A stretch of DNA of 6,533 bases, from NCBI GenBank assembly GCA_001803705.1, contig MHDY01000068.1:1-6533 (forward strand), written 5' to 3'. The stretch is from Nitrospirae bacterium GWC2_56_14. Lineage in GTDB: Bacteria; Nitrospirota; UBA9217. Numbering within the stretch: the stretch's first letter is position 1; every line of letters starts with the position of its first letter. Shown here piece after piece: positions 1 through 4,978 of this stretch. Both the position numbers and the translations under genes were made by a program. Below the pieces are notes generated by a model. That model ran no database searches. It saw only the letters and a list, made by a program, of their open reading frames with translations, and was not told the origin of the DNA.

Positions 1-1
1 C

Positions 2-91
2 GTGCCAGGGTATGACGGCGAGTACGGGAAAGTGCGGATCTTCGAGGACGCGGAACGGAACAAGATCATCGAACGGATGAAACTGGGATAA
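2..91 (+). CDS. C-terminal end of a truncated gene, possibly EndoQ-like PHP-domain protein
   Basis: An open frame runs in from the left edge and stops at TAA 89-91, leaving 29 visible residues that begin VPGYDGEYGKVRIF and end ERMKLG. The PGYDGxYGKVxIF pattern resembles, from memory, the C-terminal segment of the PHP-domain EndoQ/YqxK (TIGR00375-type) proteins, which act on deaminated bases in DNA repair. That resemblance is an inference from a very short piece. The catalytic PHP motifs would lie outside the window. The reading frame is supported by the absence of stops and by a sensible charged, amphipathic tail. The next gene starts 114 bp later, so a shared transcript is possible but not shown. 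Confidence 0.5.
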   Translation: MPGYDGEYGKVRIFEDAERNKIIERMKLG

Positions 92-116
92 GACACAGAT
101 TCTATCAATGCTTGTT

Positions 117-144
117 ACCACGGAACACAGGGAATACACGGAAG
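117..144. repeat. Dispersed CAC-rich intergenic repeat fragment
   Basis: This intergenic stretch has ACCACGGAACACAGGG followed by AATACACGGAAG, with the unit CAC recurring every 8-10 bases. Similar text (CCAC, CACAG, AATTCACA) occurs at 4806-4834 in this window. From memory, short CCACAGAGGCACAGAG-like tracts are common between genes in anaerobic delta-proteobacterial-type genomes. It is probably a degenerate dispersed repeat with no coding role. No convincing promoter is visible elsewhere in the 92-205 gap. Confidence 0.35.
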
Positions 145-205
145 AGATCTTAGAAGGACTTCGGTTTTTCCGCATGTTCTGAATGTTCCGGCAGAGGAGG
201 TCCTT

Positions 206-736
206 ATGGAAAAGAAATATTCTATGGCGATCCTGATCGGGGTTGTCGTTCTCGGCGGCCTTATTGCCGTGACCATGCTTTTGAAGAAGAACAGTTATGT
301 TGCCGATGAACAGAATTACGTCTGGCGTGCGGAATATGATTCCCAGGGCGCTGCCACTCTGATACGGGGGAAGCGTATCCAGGATATCAGTGCGGAGATG
401 AACAAGCTGGTCAGCACTTTGAACCGCTCCGTGGAAAAGTCCGAACTGTCCCGCGCCAACGGCGATTGGGATCTGAGCGAACTTCCCAGGATAACGCTCC
501 GGAAGACCGGGCCGCCGACCGTGACCGTCGAGATACTGAACGACAAGTACCTGTCGGAGGCCATGGGCTCATCGGGTGCGCAGGATTATCTGGCAATGGC
601 GACCTACACGCTCACCGAAAGTCCCGGCATCCGCTCCGTTGAATTTGTGTTTGAACCGGGCGAGCATGCCATGCCCGGGGTGTACAGCCGCGAGAGCTTT
701 TCCGGGTATACGATCGTGACGAAAGAGAAGGACTGA
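206..736 (+). CDS. Membrane-anchored protein of unknown function (176 aa)
   Basis: The start is well supported: GCAGAGGAGG (191-200) lies 5 bases before ATG 206. Residues 7-26 form one hydrophobic helix preceded by Lys (MEKK) and followed by KK, so this is a type II-like anchor or an uncleaved signal sequence with the rest outside the cytoplasm. The remaining ~148 residues are soluble, with alternating polar strands and one helix near 56-82. The C-terminal part (about 105-155: VTVEIL, then YLAMATYTLTESPGIRSVEFVFEPG) loosely resembles a GerMN-type alpha/beta fold, where a TLTE-PGI-V-F segment is typical. I do not claim that assignment. Only 48 bp separate it from the downstream metallo-hydrolase gene, suggesting co-transcription. 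No catalytic motif is visible. Confidence 0.85.
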   Translation: MEKKYSMAILIGVVVLGGLIAVTMLLKKNSYVADEQNYVWRAEYDSQGAATLIRGKRIQDISAEMNKLVSTLNRSVEKSELSRANGDWDLSELPRITLRKTGPPTVTVEILNDKYLSEAMGSSGAQDYLAMATYTLTESPGIRSVEFVFEPGEHAMPGVYSRESFSGYTIVTKEKD

Positions 737-784
737 TCTTCCGGGGCCGCTGCTTCTGCGATCAACAGTACCAGGGGGCGACGC

Positions 785-1888
785 ATGATGCGGGCCATTT
801 CTATTTTGCTCATTCTTTTCGCAGCAATCGGACCAGGCTGCGGCTGGAATTTTTCGAATCTGATCATATCCGGGGACATCATGAAAAGAGCAAAGAACCA
901 CCGCAACGGCGTGTTCGTGAATTCCGAGCCCACAACCGTGATGAAGCCGGGAACGAACTGGGACGCCATCTACCAGTATCTGTTCCGTGGCAGCAACGAA
1001 CGCGTGCCGAAACTGCAGCTTCCCGTTGTATCGGCGAAGGACTCTTTCCAGGGGCCGGCTTCTGAAGCGACCCGGTTCGTCTGGCTCGGCCACTCGAGCG
1101 TGCTCCTGGAGCTGGGAGGTAAACGCGTTCTTATCGACCCGGTGTTCTCGGAGCGGGCCTCTTTTTTGTCCTGGATGGGGCCCAAACGCTTCCAGCCAGC
1201 CCCGCTTCAGGCGCAAGACCTTCCTGCCCTCGACGCAGTGCTCATATCCCACGACCACTATGATCACCTGGACAAGACAGCAGTCAAGGAGCTTGCACCC
1301 AAAACCGCCTCATTCCATGTTCCCCTCGGTCTGGGCGACATCCTGAAAGACTGGGGTATTCCCGGCACGAAGATCATCGAGTACGCCTGGTGGGATGAGC
1401 ACAACGTGAACGGCATGACCGTCGTTGCCGTGCCAGGACGTCATTTTTCAGGCCGCGGACTTTTCGACCGGAACAAGACTCTCTGGTGCTCATGGGTTGT
1501 TATTTCGGAAAAGGGACGCATATATCACACTGGTGATACGGGGATGACGGCTCAGTTCAAGGAGATCGGAGAGCGGTTCGGCCCCTTTGACCTCGCGTTC
1601 ATGAAGATCGCGGCCTATAACGAGAACTGGCCCGACATCCATGTGACTCCCGAGCAGGCTGTCGAAGCAGCAAAGATGCTCAAAGGAAAGATGGTCGTCC
1701 CGATCCACTGGGGAACCTTCGACCTCAGTCTCCACAGCTGGCATGAGCCGATCGAACGCCTGATAACAGCTGCGGCACAGGAGCAGGTTAGGGTCATCAC
1801 GCCGAAGATGGGCGAGTTCGTTGACGCGGAGAACTATGAAAATGTTTTCTGGTGGCGGGAGATCATGAAGCAGGGAAAAGAGCGGTAA
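785..1888 (+). CDS. MBL-fold metal-dependent hydrolase (UlaG/RomA/NAPE-PLD-like), probably exported
   Basis: A complete 367-aa member of the COG2220-type metallo-beta-lactamase superfamily. GHSS (102-105) and LIDPVF (116-121) mark the first strands. The metal ligands are HDHYDH (H156, H158, D160, H161), H220 in PGRHFSGR, D251 in HTGDTG and H308 in PIHWGTF. The segment PDIHVTPEQAVEAAKML (284-299) is typical of the NAPE-PLD/RomA branch, which includes phosphodiester and lactone-type hydrolases; the substrate here is unknown. The N terminus is hydrophobic (5-16) and ends in GPGC with Cys19. This fits an exported protein, but Pro at -2 makes it a poor lipobox, so lipidation is uncertain. ATG 785 and ATG 788 are both possible; GGGGGCG (774-780) precedes both. 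It sits 48 bp after the 176-aa membrane protein, so the pair may work together in the envelope. Confidence 0.9.
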   Translation: MMRAISILLILFAAIGPGCGWNFSNLIISGDIMKRAKNHRNGVFVNSEPTTVMKPGTNWDAIYQYLFRGSNERVPKLQLPVVSAKDSFQGPASEATRFVWLGHSSVLLELGGKRVLIDPVFSERASFLSWMGPKRFQPAPLQAQDLPALDAVLISHDHYDHLDKTAVKELAPKTASFHVPLGLGDILKDWGIPGTKIIEYAWWDEHNVNGMTVVAVPGRHFSGRGLFDRNKTLWCSWVVISEKGRIYHTGDTGMTAQFKEIGERFGPFDLAFMKIAAYNENWPDIHVTPEQAVEAAKMLKGKMVVPIHWGTFDLSLHSWHEPIERLITAAAQEQVRVITPKMGEFVDAENYENVFWWREIMKQGKER

Positions 1889-1928
1889 GGAAATCGGAAG
1901 AAAACAGTGAGATCCTCTATTAAATTTC

Positions 1929-1957
1929 TTGAAACGACCGCCCGATTTTGATAGATT
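1929..1957 (+). promoter_or_regulatory. Possible weak sigma-70 promoter for the LysR-domain gene
   Basis: TTGAAA (1929-1934) is followed by a 17-base spacer and TAGATT (1952-1957), between the MBL gene stop and the LysR-domain start. The -35 matches 5 of 6 consensus bases and the -10 matches 4 of 6. No transcript or upstream element supports it. The LysR-domain gene could also be read through from the MBL gene, because no terminator is visible in the 134-bp gap. Confidence 0.3.
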
Positions 1958-2010
1958 CCATAGCAGTAACCGCTTGTCGGTGACGGGGAATGGCCGGGGC
2001 GGCACCAGCA

Positions 2011-2018
2011 GAAAGGGG
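2011..2018 (+). promoter_or_regulatory. Ribosome binding site deciding the start of the LysR-domain gene
   Basis: GAAAGGGG lies 4 bases before ATG 2023. The upstream in-frame ATG at 1990 has only GGGG directly against it, which is too close to serve as an RBS, and an in-frame TGA at 1981 blocks anything further upstream. The 2023 start also makes the protein begin exactly at the first strand of the effector domain. Confidence 0.45.
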
Positions 2019-2022
2019 TTCG

Positions 2023-2661
2023 ATGAAGCATATTTTCGTGATCGGCGCCAGCAGCATCCCGGGGGAGTTCATCATTCCGCGGCTGTTGTCCACCATCGTC
2101 GCCCGTGTGCCGGACATCGAACTGAGGGTGGATATCGCGAACAGCCTGCAGGTATTCGAGCGGGTGCGGAAAGGCGAGTATTCCATGGGCCTCATCGGCA
2201 CGACATACCCGTCTCCCGACGTGGAGTATCAGACCATCGTTGCCGCCGACCGGCTTGTGGTGATAGCACCATCGGACCATCCCCTCGCCGGCCGGGTAGG
2301 TATCCAGCCGGCGGACCTGAGGGGGCACAGCTTCATTACGCGGGAAATTGGGTCCGGGACGCGGGCCACCTATGAGCAGGCGTTCCGGGACGCGGGGCTT
2401 GCCATGAAGGACCTGAAGGCGATCGCGGAAGTGAGCTCCGCCGAGGGCGTTGTCAAGGCCGTGGCGGCTGGGGCGGGCATTGCCGTGGTGTCGGAGCTGG
2501 TTGCCCGGGAGGCTGCCGCGAAAGGGACGGTCTGCGTGCTGGACATCCCCCTGCTCAGGATGGAACGGGCCTTCTCGATCATCACGAGCAAACAAAGGGA
2601 GCTTTCGGAGGACGCGAAGAAGGTGATCGCAATCATCAGTTCGGCCCTGCATGAGCCGTGA
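2023..2661 (+). CDS. LysR-type effector-binding domain protein lacking the DNA-binding domain
   Basis: From ATG 2023 the protein has 212 aa (223 if ATG 1990 is used). It opens with MKHIFVIGASSIPGEFIIPRLL, the start of a LysR substrate-binding (periplasmic-binding-fold) domain. It continues with REIGSGTRATYEQAF (107-121), the usual effector-loop segment, and SSAEGVVKAVAAGAGIAVVS (138-157), the conserved second-lobe signature. The GAS-IPGE-I-P opening recalls the LysR regulators linked to selenium metabolism in anaerobes, but that sub-family call is tentative. A normal LysR protein is about 290-310 aa with an ~85-residue winged helix-turn-helix first. Here there is no room for it: the MBL gene ends at 1888 and the frame is closed by TGA at 1981. 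The domain itself has no internal stops and looks intact, so this may be a functional stand-alone ligand-binding protein or a 5'-deleted remnant. No signal peptide is visible, so it is probably cytoplasmic. Confidence 0.8.
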   Translation: MKHIFVIGASSIPGEFIIPRLLSTIVARVPDIELRVDIANSLQVFERVRKGEYSMGLIGTTYPSPDVEYQTIVAADRLVVIAPSDHPLAGRVGIQPADLRGHSFITREIGSGTRATYEQAFRDAGLAMKDLKAIAEVSSAEGVVKAVAAGAGIAVVSELVAREAAAKGTVCVLDIPLLRMERAFSIITSKQRELSEDAKKVIAIISSALHEP

Positions 2662-2706
2662 GAGCGTCGGAACTCTTCGTTTCGGTCTTGCAGCTTGCCC
2701 CCCCTA

Positions 2707-2728
2707 ACATCCTCAGCATGCAGGATGT
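2707..2728 (+). terminator. Weak hairpin downstream of the LysR-domain gene
   Basis: ACATCCT (2707-2713) pairs perfectly with AGGATGT (2722-2728) across the 8-base loop CAGCATGC. It lies 46 bp after the stop codon, where a terminator would be expected. There is no T-run after it, so it is not a convincing intrinsic terminator. Confidence 0.25.
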
Positions 2729-2814
2729 CTCATCCATTGCAGCGGCTTCTTGCTTGCTCACTCCATTCCTCTGGCCAAATCAAAAACGTAACGCTATTCA
2801 ATAAACAACCCCAT

Positions 2815-2940
2815 CTAATGCAAACGAATTAAAAATTGTTACATCCCTCGGAGGGATCCCCCTCACCCTATCCTCTCCCGCAGAGGGGAGAGGATAAAAA
2901 GGGGCGCAGCATGTGTCATTATTTAATGCGTTCGTATTAG
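2815..2940. repeat. MITE/REP-like palindromic element with 30-bp imperfect terminal inverted repeats
   Basis: The ends 2815-2844 and 2911-2940 are inverted repeats of each other, 23 of 30 positions identical by direct alignment. The outer six-base ends are CTAATG and the complement of CGTATTAG. Inside lie two more dyads: ATCCCTC-G-GAGGGAT (2843-2857) and an 11-bp perfect stem TATCCTCTCCC (2869-2879) with GGGAGAGGATA (2886-2896) around a 6-base loop. That stem can be extended by CCCCT (2859-2863) with AGGGG (2900-2904). The CCCTCACCC...CTCTCCC core resembles, from memory, a widespread intergenic REP-like repeat. The element has no coding capacity. It ends 27 bp before the -35 of the hgc promoter. 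Confidence 0.55.
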
Positions 2941-2967
2941 TATCTCGTATTCGCTTGAAAACTTCCC

Positions 2968-2996
2968 TTGACAAAATGCGCTAATATCAGTATATT
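2968..2996 (+). promoter_or_regulatory. Strong sigma-70 promoter of the hgc operon
   Basis: TTGACA (2968-2973), a 17-base spacer, then TATATT (2991-2996). The -35 is a perfect match and the -10 matches 5 of 6 positions. Transcription would start near 3002-3004, giving a ~44-base leader before ATG 3047. It is the best promoter match I found in the window and serves hgcC and probably hgcAB, since no terminator is visible before hgcA. Confidence 0.75.
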
Positions 2997-3001
2997 CTTA
3001 C

Positions 3002-3012
3002 TTATCAGATAA
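3002..3012. promoter_or_regulatory. Candidate operator palindrome at the hgc transcription start
   Basis: TTATC-A-GATAA is a perfect 11-bp interrupted palindrome at the expected +1. The half-sequence TATCAG also occurs at 2985-2990, 18 bases upstream inside the promoter spacer. A repressor bound here would block initiation. The AbrB-type product of the next gene is the obvious candidate binder, but this is inference from position only. Confidence 0.35.
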
Positions 3013-3032
3013 AACTGAAATAGCCGGGTTGT

Positions 3033-3040
3033 GGAGGGAG
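3033..3040 (+). promoter_or_regulatory. Ribosome binding site fixing the hgcC start
   Basis: GGAGGGAG lies 6 bases before ATG 3047. The longer frame from TTG 3029 would begin before this site and has no RBS of its own, so ATG 3047 is chosen. Confidence 0.75.
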
Positions 3041-3046
3041 GCTGGT

Positions 3047-3325
3047 ATGGTTGTAGCCGTGAAGGGGAAGGAGATAAAGACACTGAATAAGCGCGCCGGG
3101 TGCTGCGCCGTGGAGGCGATCATTACGGTCGACGAACGGGGGCAGATGGTCCTGCCCAAGGAATTGCGGGCCCGGGCGGGCATCAAGGCAGGCGACAAGT
3201 TCGCTGTTACGAGCTGGGAAAAGGACGGCGAGATCTGCTGCATAGCACTGATCAAAGCGGAGAACCTTGAGGGGATGGTGAAAGGGATGCTGGGACCGGT
3301 GATGGGAGACATCCTGAACAAGTGA
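3047..3325 (+). CDS. hgcC: HgcAB-associated AbrB/MazE-type small protein (HgcC)
   Basis: A 92-aa protein. Residues 22-58 form an AbrB/MazE/SpoVT swapped-hairpin domain, shown by VDERGQMVLPKELRARAGIK (28-47) followed by GDKFAV (49-54). This fold normally binds DNA as a dimer. The position directly upstream of hgcA, and the VDERGQMVLPKE signature with a nearby Cys pair, match what I recall as the HgcAB-associated protein HgcC; the symbol rests on that memory. Two vicinal cysteine pairs stand out, C19-C20 just before the domain and C64-C65 (GEICCIALIK) just after its first hairpin. They are plausible soft-metal or redox ligands. The C-terminal tail (73-90) is an amphipathic helix. It sits behind the strong promoter at 2968-2996 and 88 bp before hgcA with no terminator between them, so it is probably co-transcribed. 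Role as regulator: inference. Confidence 0.8.
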   Translation: MVVAVKGKEIKTLNKRAGCCAVEAIITVDERGQMVLPKELRARAGIKAGDKFAVTSWEKDGEICCIALIKAENLEGMVKGMLGPVMGDILNK

Positions 3326-3353
3326 CCTAACGCGGACATCATACTGGCTCGCA

Positions 3354-3365
3354 GTTGAGCTTAAC
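3354..3365. promoter_or_regulatory. Near-palindrome in the hgcC-hgcA gap
   Basis: GTTGAG|CTTAAC is a 12-bp dyad with one mismatched pair, in the 88-bp spacer before hgcA. It could be an operator or a chance match. No acceptable promoter is present in this spacer. Confidence 0.15.
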
Positions 3366-3413
3366 ACGCTAAATTCCAAAAATAGATGTCGATGAAAAAA
3401 CAGGGATGAACAT

Positions 3414-4496
3414 ATGCAGACCACCGTCAAATTCGTAAAAAAAGGGGCCCCGCGCTGGGTCTCGGGTGCGATTAAAACTCCTGCGGGAGCGGTGTCACGG
3501 GTCTCGTCGGACTGGTCGCGGACCGATATGCTGGGCATGATCAAAAGCCGCATAGGCGCCTACCGCATGCATTACACCGTTCCGCCCGGGCTGTATGCCG
3601 TGGGCGAAGCGACCAGGGATTCTGATGTATTTGTGACCGCGAACTACAAACTGAGCTTCGACATCGTGCGGCGGGCACTTAAGGGAATGGATGCCTGGGT
3701 CCTGGTGCTGGACACACAGAGCATCAATGTCTGGTGCGCGGCAGGCAAAGGCACCTTCGGGACCGACGAGCTGGTCAGGCAGATCAGCGTTGCGCGCCTC
3801 AGTGAAGTGGTGGGCCACCGTCGCATCATTCTGCCGCAGCTCGGGGCTGTGGGTGTCTCTGCAGCCAGGGTGAATAAGGAAACAGGATTCCGGGTATCCT
3901 TCGGCCCGGTGGAAGCGCGGGATATCCCGGCCTATGTGGCCGCCGGATACAAAAAGACGAAGGAAATGAGCCTGGTCAAATTTTCCATGCTCGACCGGCT
4001 GGTGCTGACGCCCATGGAGATCAATCCGATCATGAAAAAATATCCGTGGTTCGCCGGAGCGGTGCTTTTGCTCTTCGGGCTTGCGCCAACGGGCATTTTG
4101 TTCCAACAGGCCTGGCAGGGAGGCCTACCGTTCCTCGCTCTGGGTCTGGCAGCGGTGTTTGCCGGGGCGTTCGTGACGCCGGTCCTGCTTCCTTTCGTGC
4201 CGTTCCGCTCCTTTGCCATGAAGGGCTGGATCACGGGCATGCTCATAACGTTCCTGACCATGCAAGCAATGGGTGGCGCAACAGGACAAAGCGCTCTCTT
4301 GCTCGCTGCAATCTACCTGTTCTTTCCCGCCTTGAGCTCCTACATAGCGCTCCAGTTCACCGGATCGACCACCTATACCGGCATGTCCGGCGTGAATAAA
4401 GAGTTGAAGATCGGCATTCCGCTGTATATAATAACAACTGTCGTCTCGCTGCTGCTTGTGGTCCTGTTCAAGCTCCGCGAATGGGAGGTCCTATGA
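3414..4496 (+). CDS. hgcA: Mercury methyltransferase corrinoid protein HgcA
   Basis: HgcA binds a cobalamin cofactor, takes a methyl group (thought to come from methyltetrahydrofolate metabolism) and transfers it to Hg(II), forming methylmercury at the cytoplasmic membrane. The diagnostic cap-helix motif NVWCAAGK is at 105-112; Cys108 is the expected lower axial ligand of cobalt. VTANYKLSFD (74-83), just before it, is also characteristic. The soluble corrinoid domain spans about 50-190. Five hydrophobic helices follow at roughly 212-232, 238-260, 269-285, 293-312 and 332-353, with TGSTTYTGMSGVNKEL (316-331) before the last. The length of 360 aa is normal for the family, slightly longer than the best-known ~340-aa examples because of the N terminus. 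AGGGA (3402-3406) is 7 bases before ATG 3414. Its stop overlaps the hgcB start (ATGA 4493-4496). All motif residues needed for activity are present. Confidence 0.97.
   Translation: MQTTVKFVKKGAPRWVSGAIKTPAGAVSRVSSDWSRTDMLGMIKSRIGAYRMHYTVPPGLYAVGEATRDSDVFVTANYKLSFDIVRRALKGMDAWVLVLDTQSINVWCAAGKGTFGTDELVRQISVARLSEVVGHRRIILPQLGAVGVSAARVNKETGFRVSFGPVEARDIPAYVAAGYKKTKEMSLVKFSMLDRLVLTPMEINPIMKKYPWFAGAVLLLFGLAPTGILFQQAWQGGLPFLALGLAAVFAGAFVTPVLLPFVPFRSFAMKGWITGMLITFLTMQAMGGATGQSALLLAAIYLFFPALSSYIALQFTGSTTYTGMSGVNKELKIGIPLYIITTVVSLLLVVLFKLREWEVL
4483..4488 (+). promoter_or_regulatory. Ribosome binding site for hgcB inside hgcA
   Basis: GGGAGG lies within the last codons of hgcA, 4 bases before ATG 4493. 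It rules out the longer in-frame start ATG 4481, which overlaps the site and has no RBS of its own. Confidence 0.75.
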
Positions 4497-4786
4497 AATA
4501 TCTCGCCAACGTATCGACGTTGCAGTTCTTTTCCGACAAATGCACAGGCTGCGGCAGGTGCGTCGAGGTCTGCCCCCACGGCGTGTTCGAGATGCGCGAC
4601 AAACGCGCCAACCTCATTGACCGTGACCGCTGCATGGAGTGCGGCGCCTGCGCCAAAAACTGCGAATTCAACGCCATCACGGTGAACACCGGAGTGGGCT
4701 GTGCCGCTGCGATCATCAACAGCCTTATTTACGGCGGAGCGCCGTCCTGTGACTGCAGCGGGACGGGGAGCAGCTGCTGCGGGTAA
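4493..4786 (+). CDS. hgcB: HgcB, 2x[4Fe-4S] ferredoxin of mercury methylation
   Basis: A 97-aa ferredoxin that is the partner of HgcA. It is thought to pass electrons to return the corrinoid to Co(I) after methyl transfer and to help deliver Hg(II). The first cluster motif is CTGCGRCVEVCP (C17, C20, C23, C27) and the second CMECGACAKNC (C47, C50, C53, C57), in the usual crossed-ligand ferredoxin arrangement. Cys70 in VGCAAAI corresponds to the conserved extra cysteine of HgcB. The tail ends SSCCG, giving the vicinal pair C95-C96; C86 and C88 (CDC) add two more thiols. The ATG of hgcB overlaps the hgcA stop as ATGA, so translation is likely coupled. The start at 4493 gives the family's usual length of about 95-100 aa. 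Confidence 0.96.
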   Translation: MKYLANVSTLQFFSDKCTGCGRCVEVCPHGVFEMRDKRANLIDRDRCMECGACAKNCEFNAITVNTGVGCAAAIINSLIYGGAPSCDCSGTGSSCCG

Positions 4787-4802
4787 ACCTGAAAAGAGCA
4801 GT

Positions 4803-4938
4803 TGAGCCACAAAATGCACAGAATTCACAAAAAAATCAAGTACGCATGCTTTGAAAATACCTCACACTAACCCGGCGATAACCATCGTTGTTTAAATTCT
4901 TGTTTTGTTTATGTGACTTTTGTGTTTTATGTGGCTGA
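4803..4938. repeat. Imperfect inverted-repeat element downstream of hgcB
   Basis: 4803-4834 and 4907-4938 are inverted repeats, 24 of 32 positions identical when aligned without gaps. The outermost part (GAGCCACA / TGTGGCTG) is the best conserved. The 72-base centre is AT-rich with no coding frame. The left arm is related to the CAC-rich tract at 117-144. It may be a decayed MITE-like unit or two dispersed repeats facing each other. A long transcript hairpin here could also end hgcB transcription. Confidence 0.4.
4873..4893 (+). terminator. Possible weak terminator after the hgc operon
   Basis: CGGCGAT (4873-4879) can pair with ATCGTTG (4884-4890) around the loop AACC, with two G-T wobbles in the transcript, followed by TTT and then a T-rich stretch. 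It is weak, but it is the only hairpin-plus-T arrangement between hgcB and the next gene, and it lies in the centre of the inverted-repeat element. Confidence 0.25.
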
Positions 4939-4978
4939 TTGCCGTTGACAGGATAAAAGCCTATTATCGGGGGTAGTT

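Larger units (their letters stand above)
2662..3046. other. Gene-free region between the LysR-domain gene and the hgc cluster
   Basis: No open frame with coding character or a usable RBS is seen on either strand over these 385 bases. The region holds a small hairpin (2707-2728), a palindromic MITE/REP-like element (2815-2940), a near-consensus promoter (2968-2996) and a short palindrome (3002-3012). From about 2770 on it is visibly more AT-rich than the genes on either side. Confidence 0.7.

Noticed and set aside
569..1267. Long antisense open frames (also 1834-2652, 3495-4106)
   Set aside because: They lie opposite well-supported genes, have no RBS, and their translations are rich in Arg/His/Pro, as expected of shadows of high-GC coding sequence.
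2861..2904. Intrinsic terminator or CRISPR repeat
   Set aside because: The strong hairpin is followed by AAAAAGGGG, not a T-run on the + strand, and there is one unit with no spacers. It fits a REP-like repeat better.
3029..3046. Longer start for the AbrB-type gene at TTG 3029
   Set aside because: The GGAGGGAG ribosome site at 3033-3040 lies downstream of it and fits ATG 3047 with 6-base spacing.
3047..3325. MazE-type antitoxin of a toxin-antitoxin pair
   Set aside because: No toxin-like gene follows; the next gene is hgcA, and the cysteine pairs are not an antitoxin feature.
3326..3413. Separate promoter or cobalamin riboswitch before hgcA
   Set aside because: The 88-bp gap has no paired -35/-10 elements and is too short, without the conserved B12-box text, for a cobalamin riboswitch.
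4481..4492. Longer start for hgcB at ATG 4481
   Set aside because: It overlaps the GGGAGG ribosome site; ATG 4493 has good spacing and makes the classic ATGA overlap with hgcA.
4945..4967. TTGACA (4945-4950) with TATTAT (4962-4967) as promoter of the Omp85-like gene
   Set aside because: The spacer is only 11 bases. Using TTGCCG (4939-4944) gives 17 bases but places the transcript start within the ribosome site just before ATG 4979.
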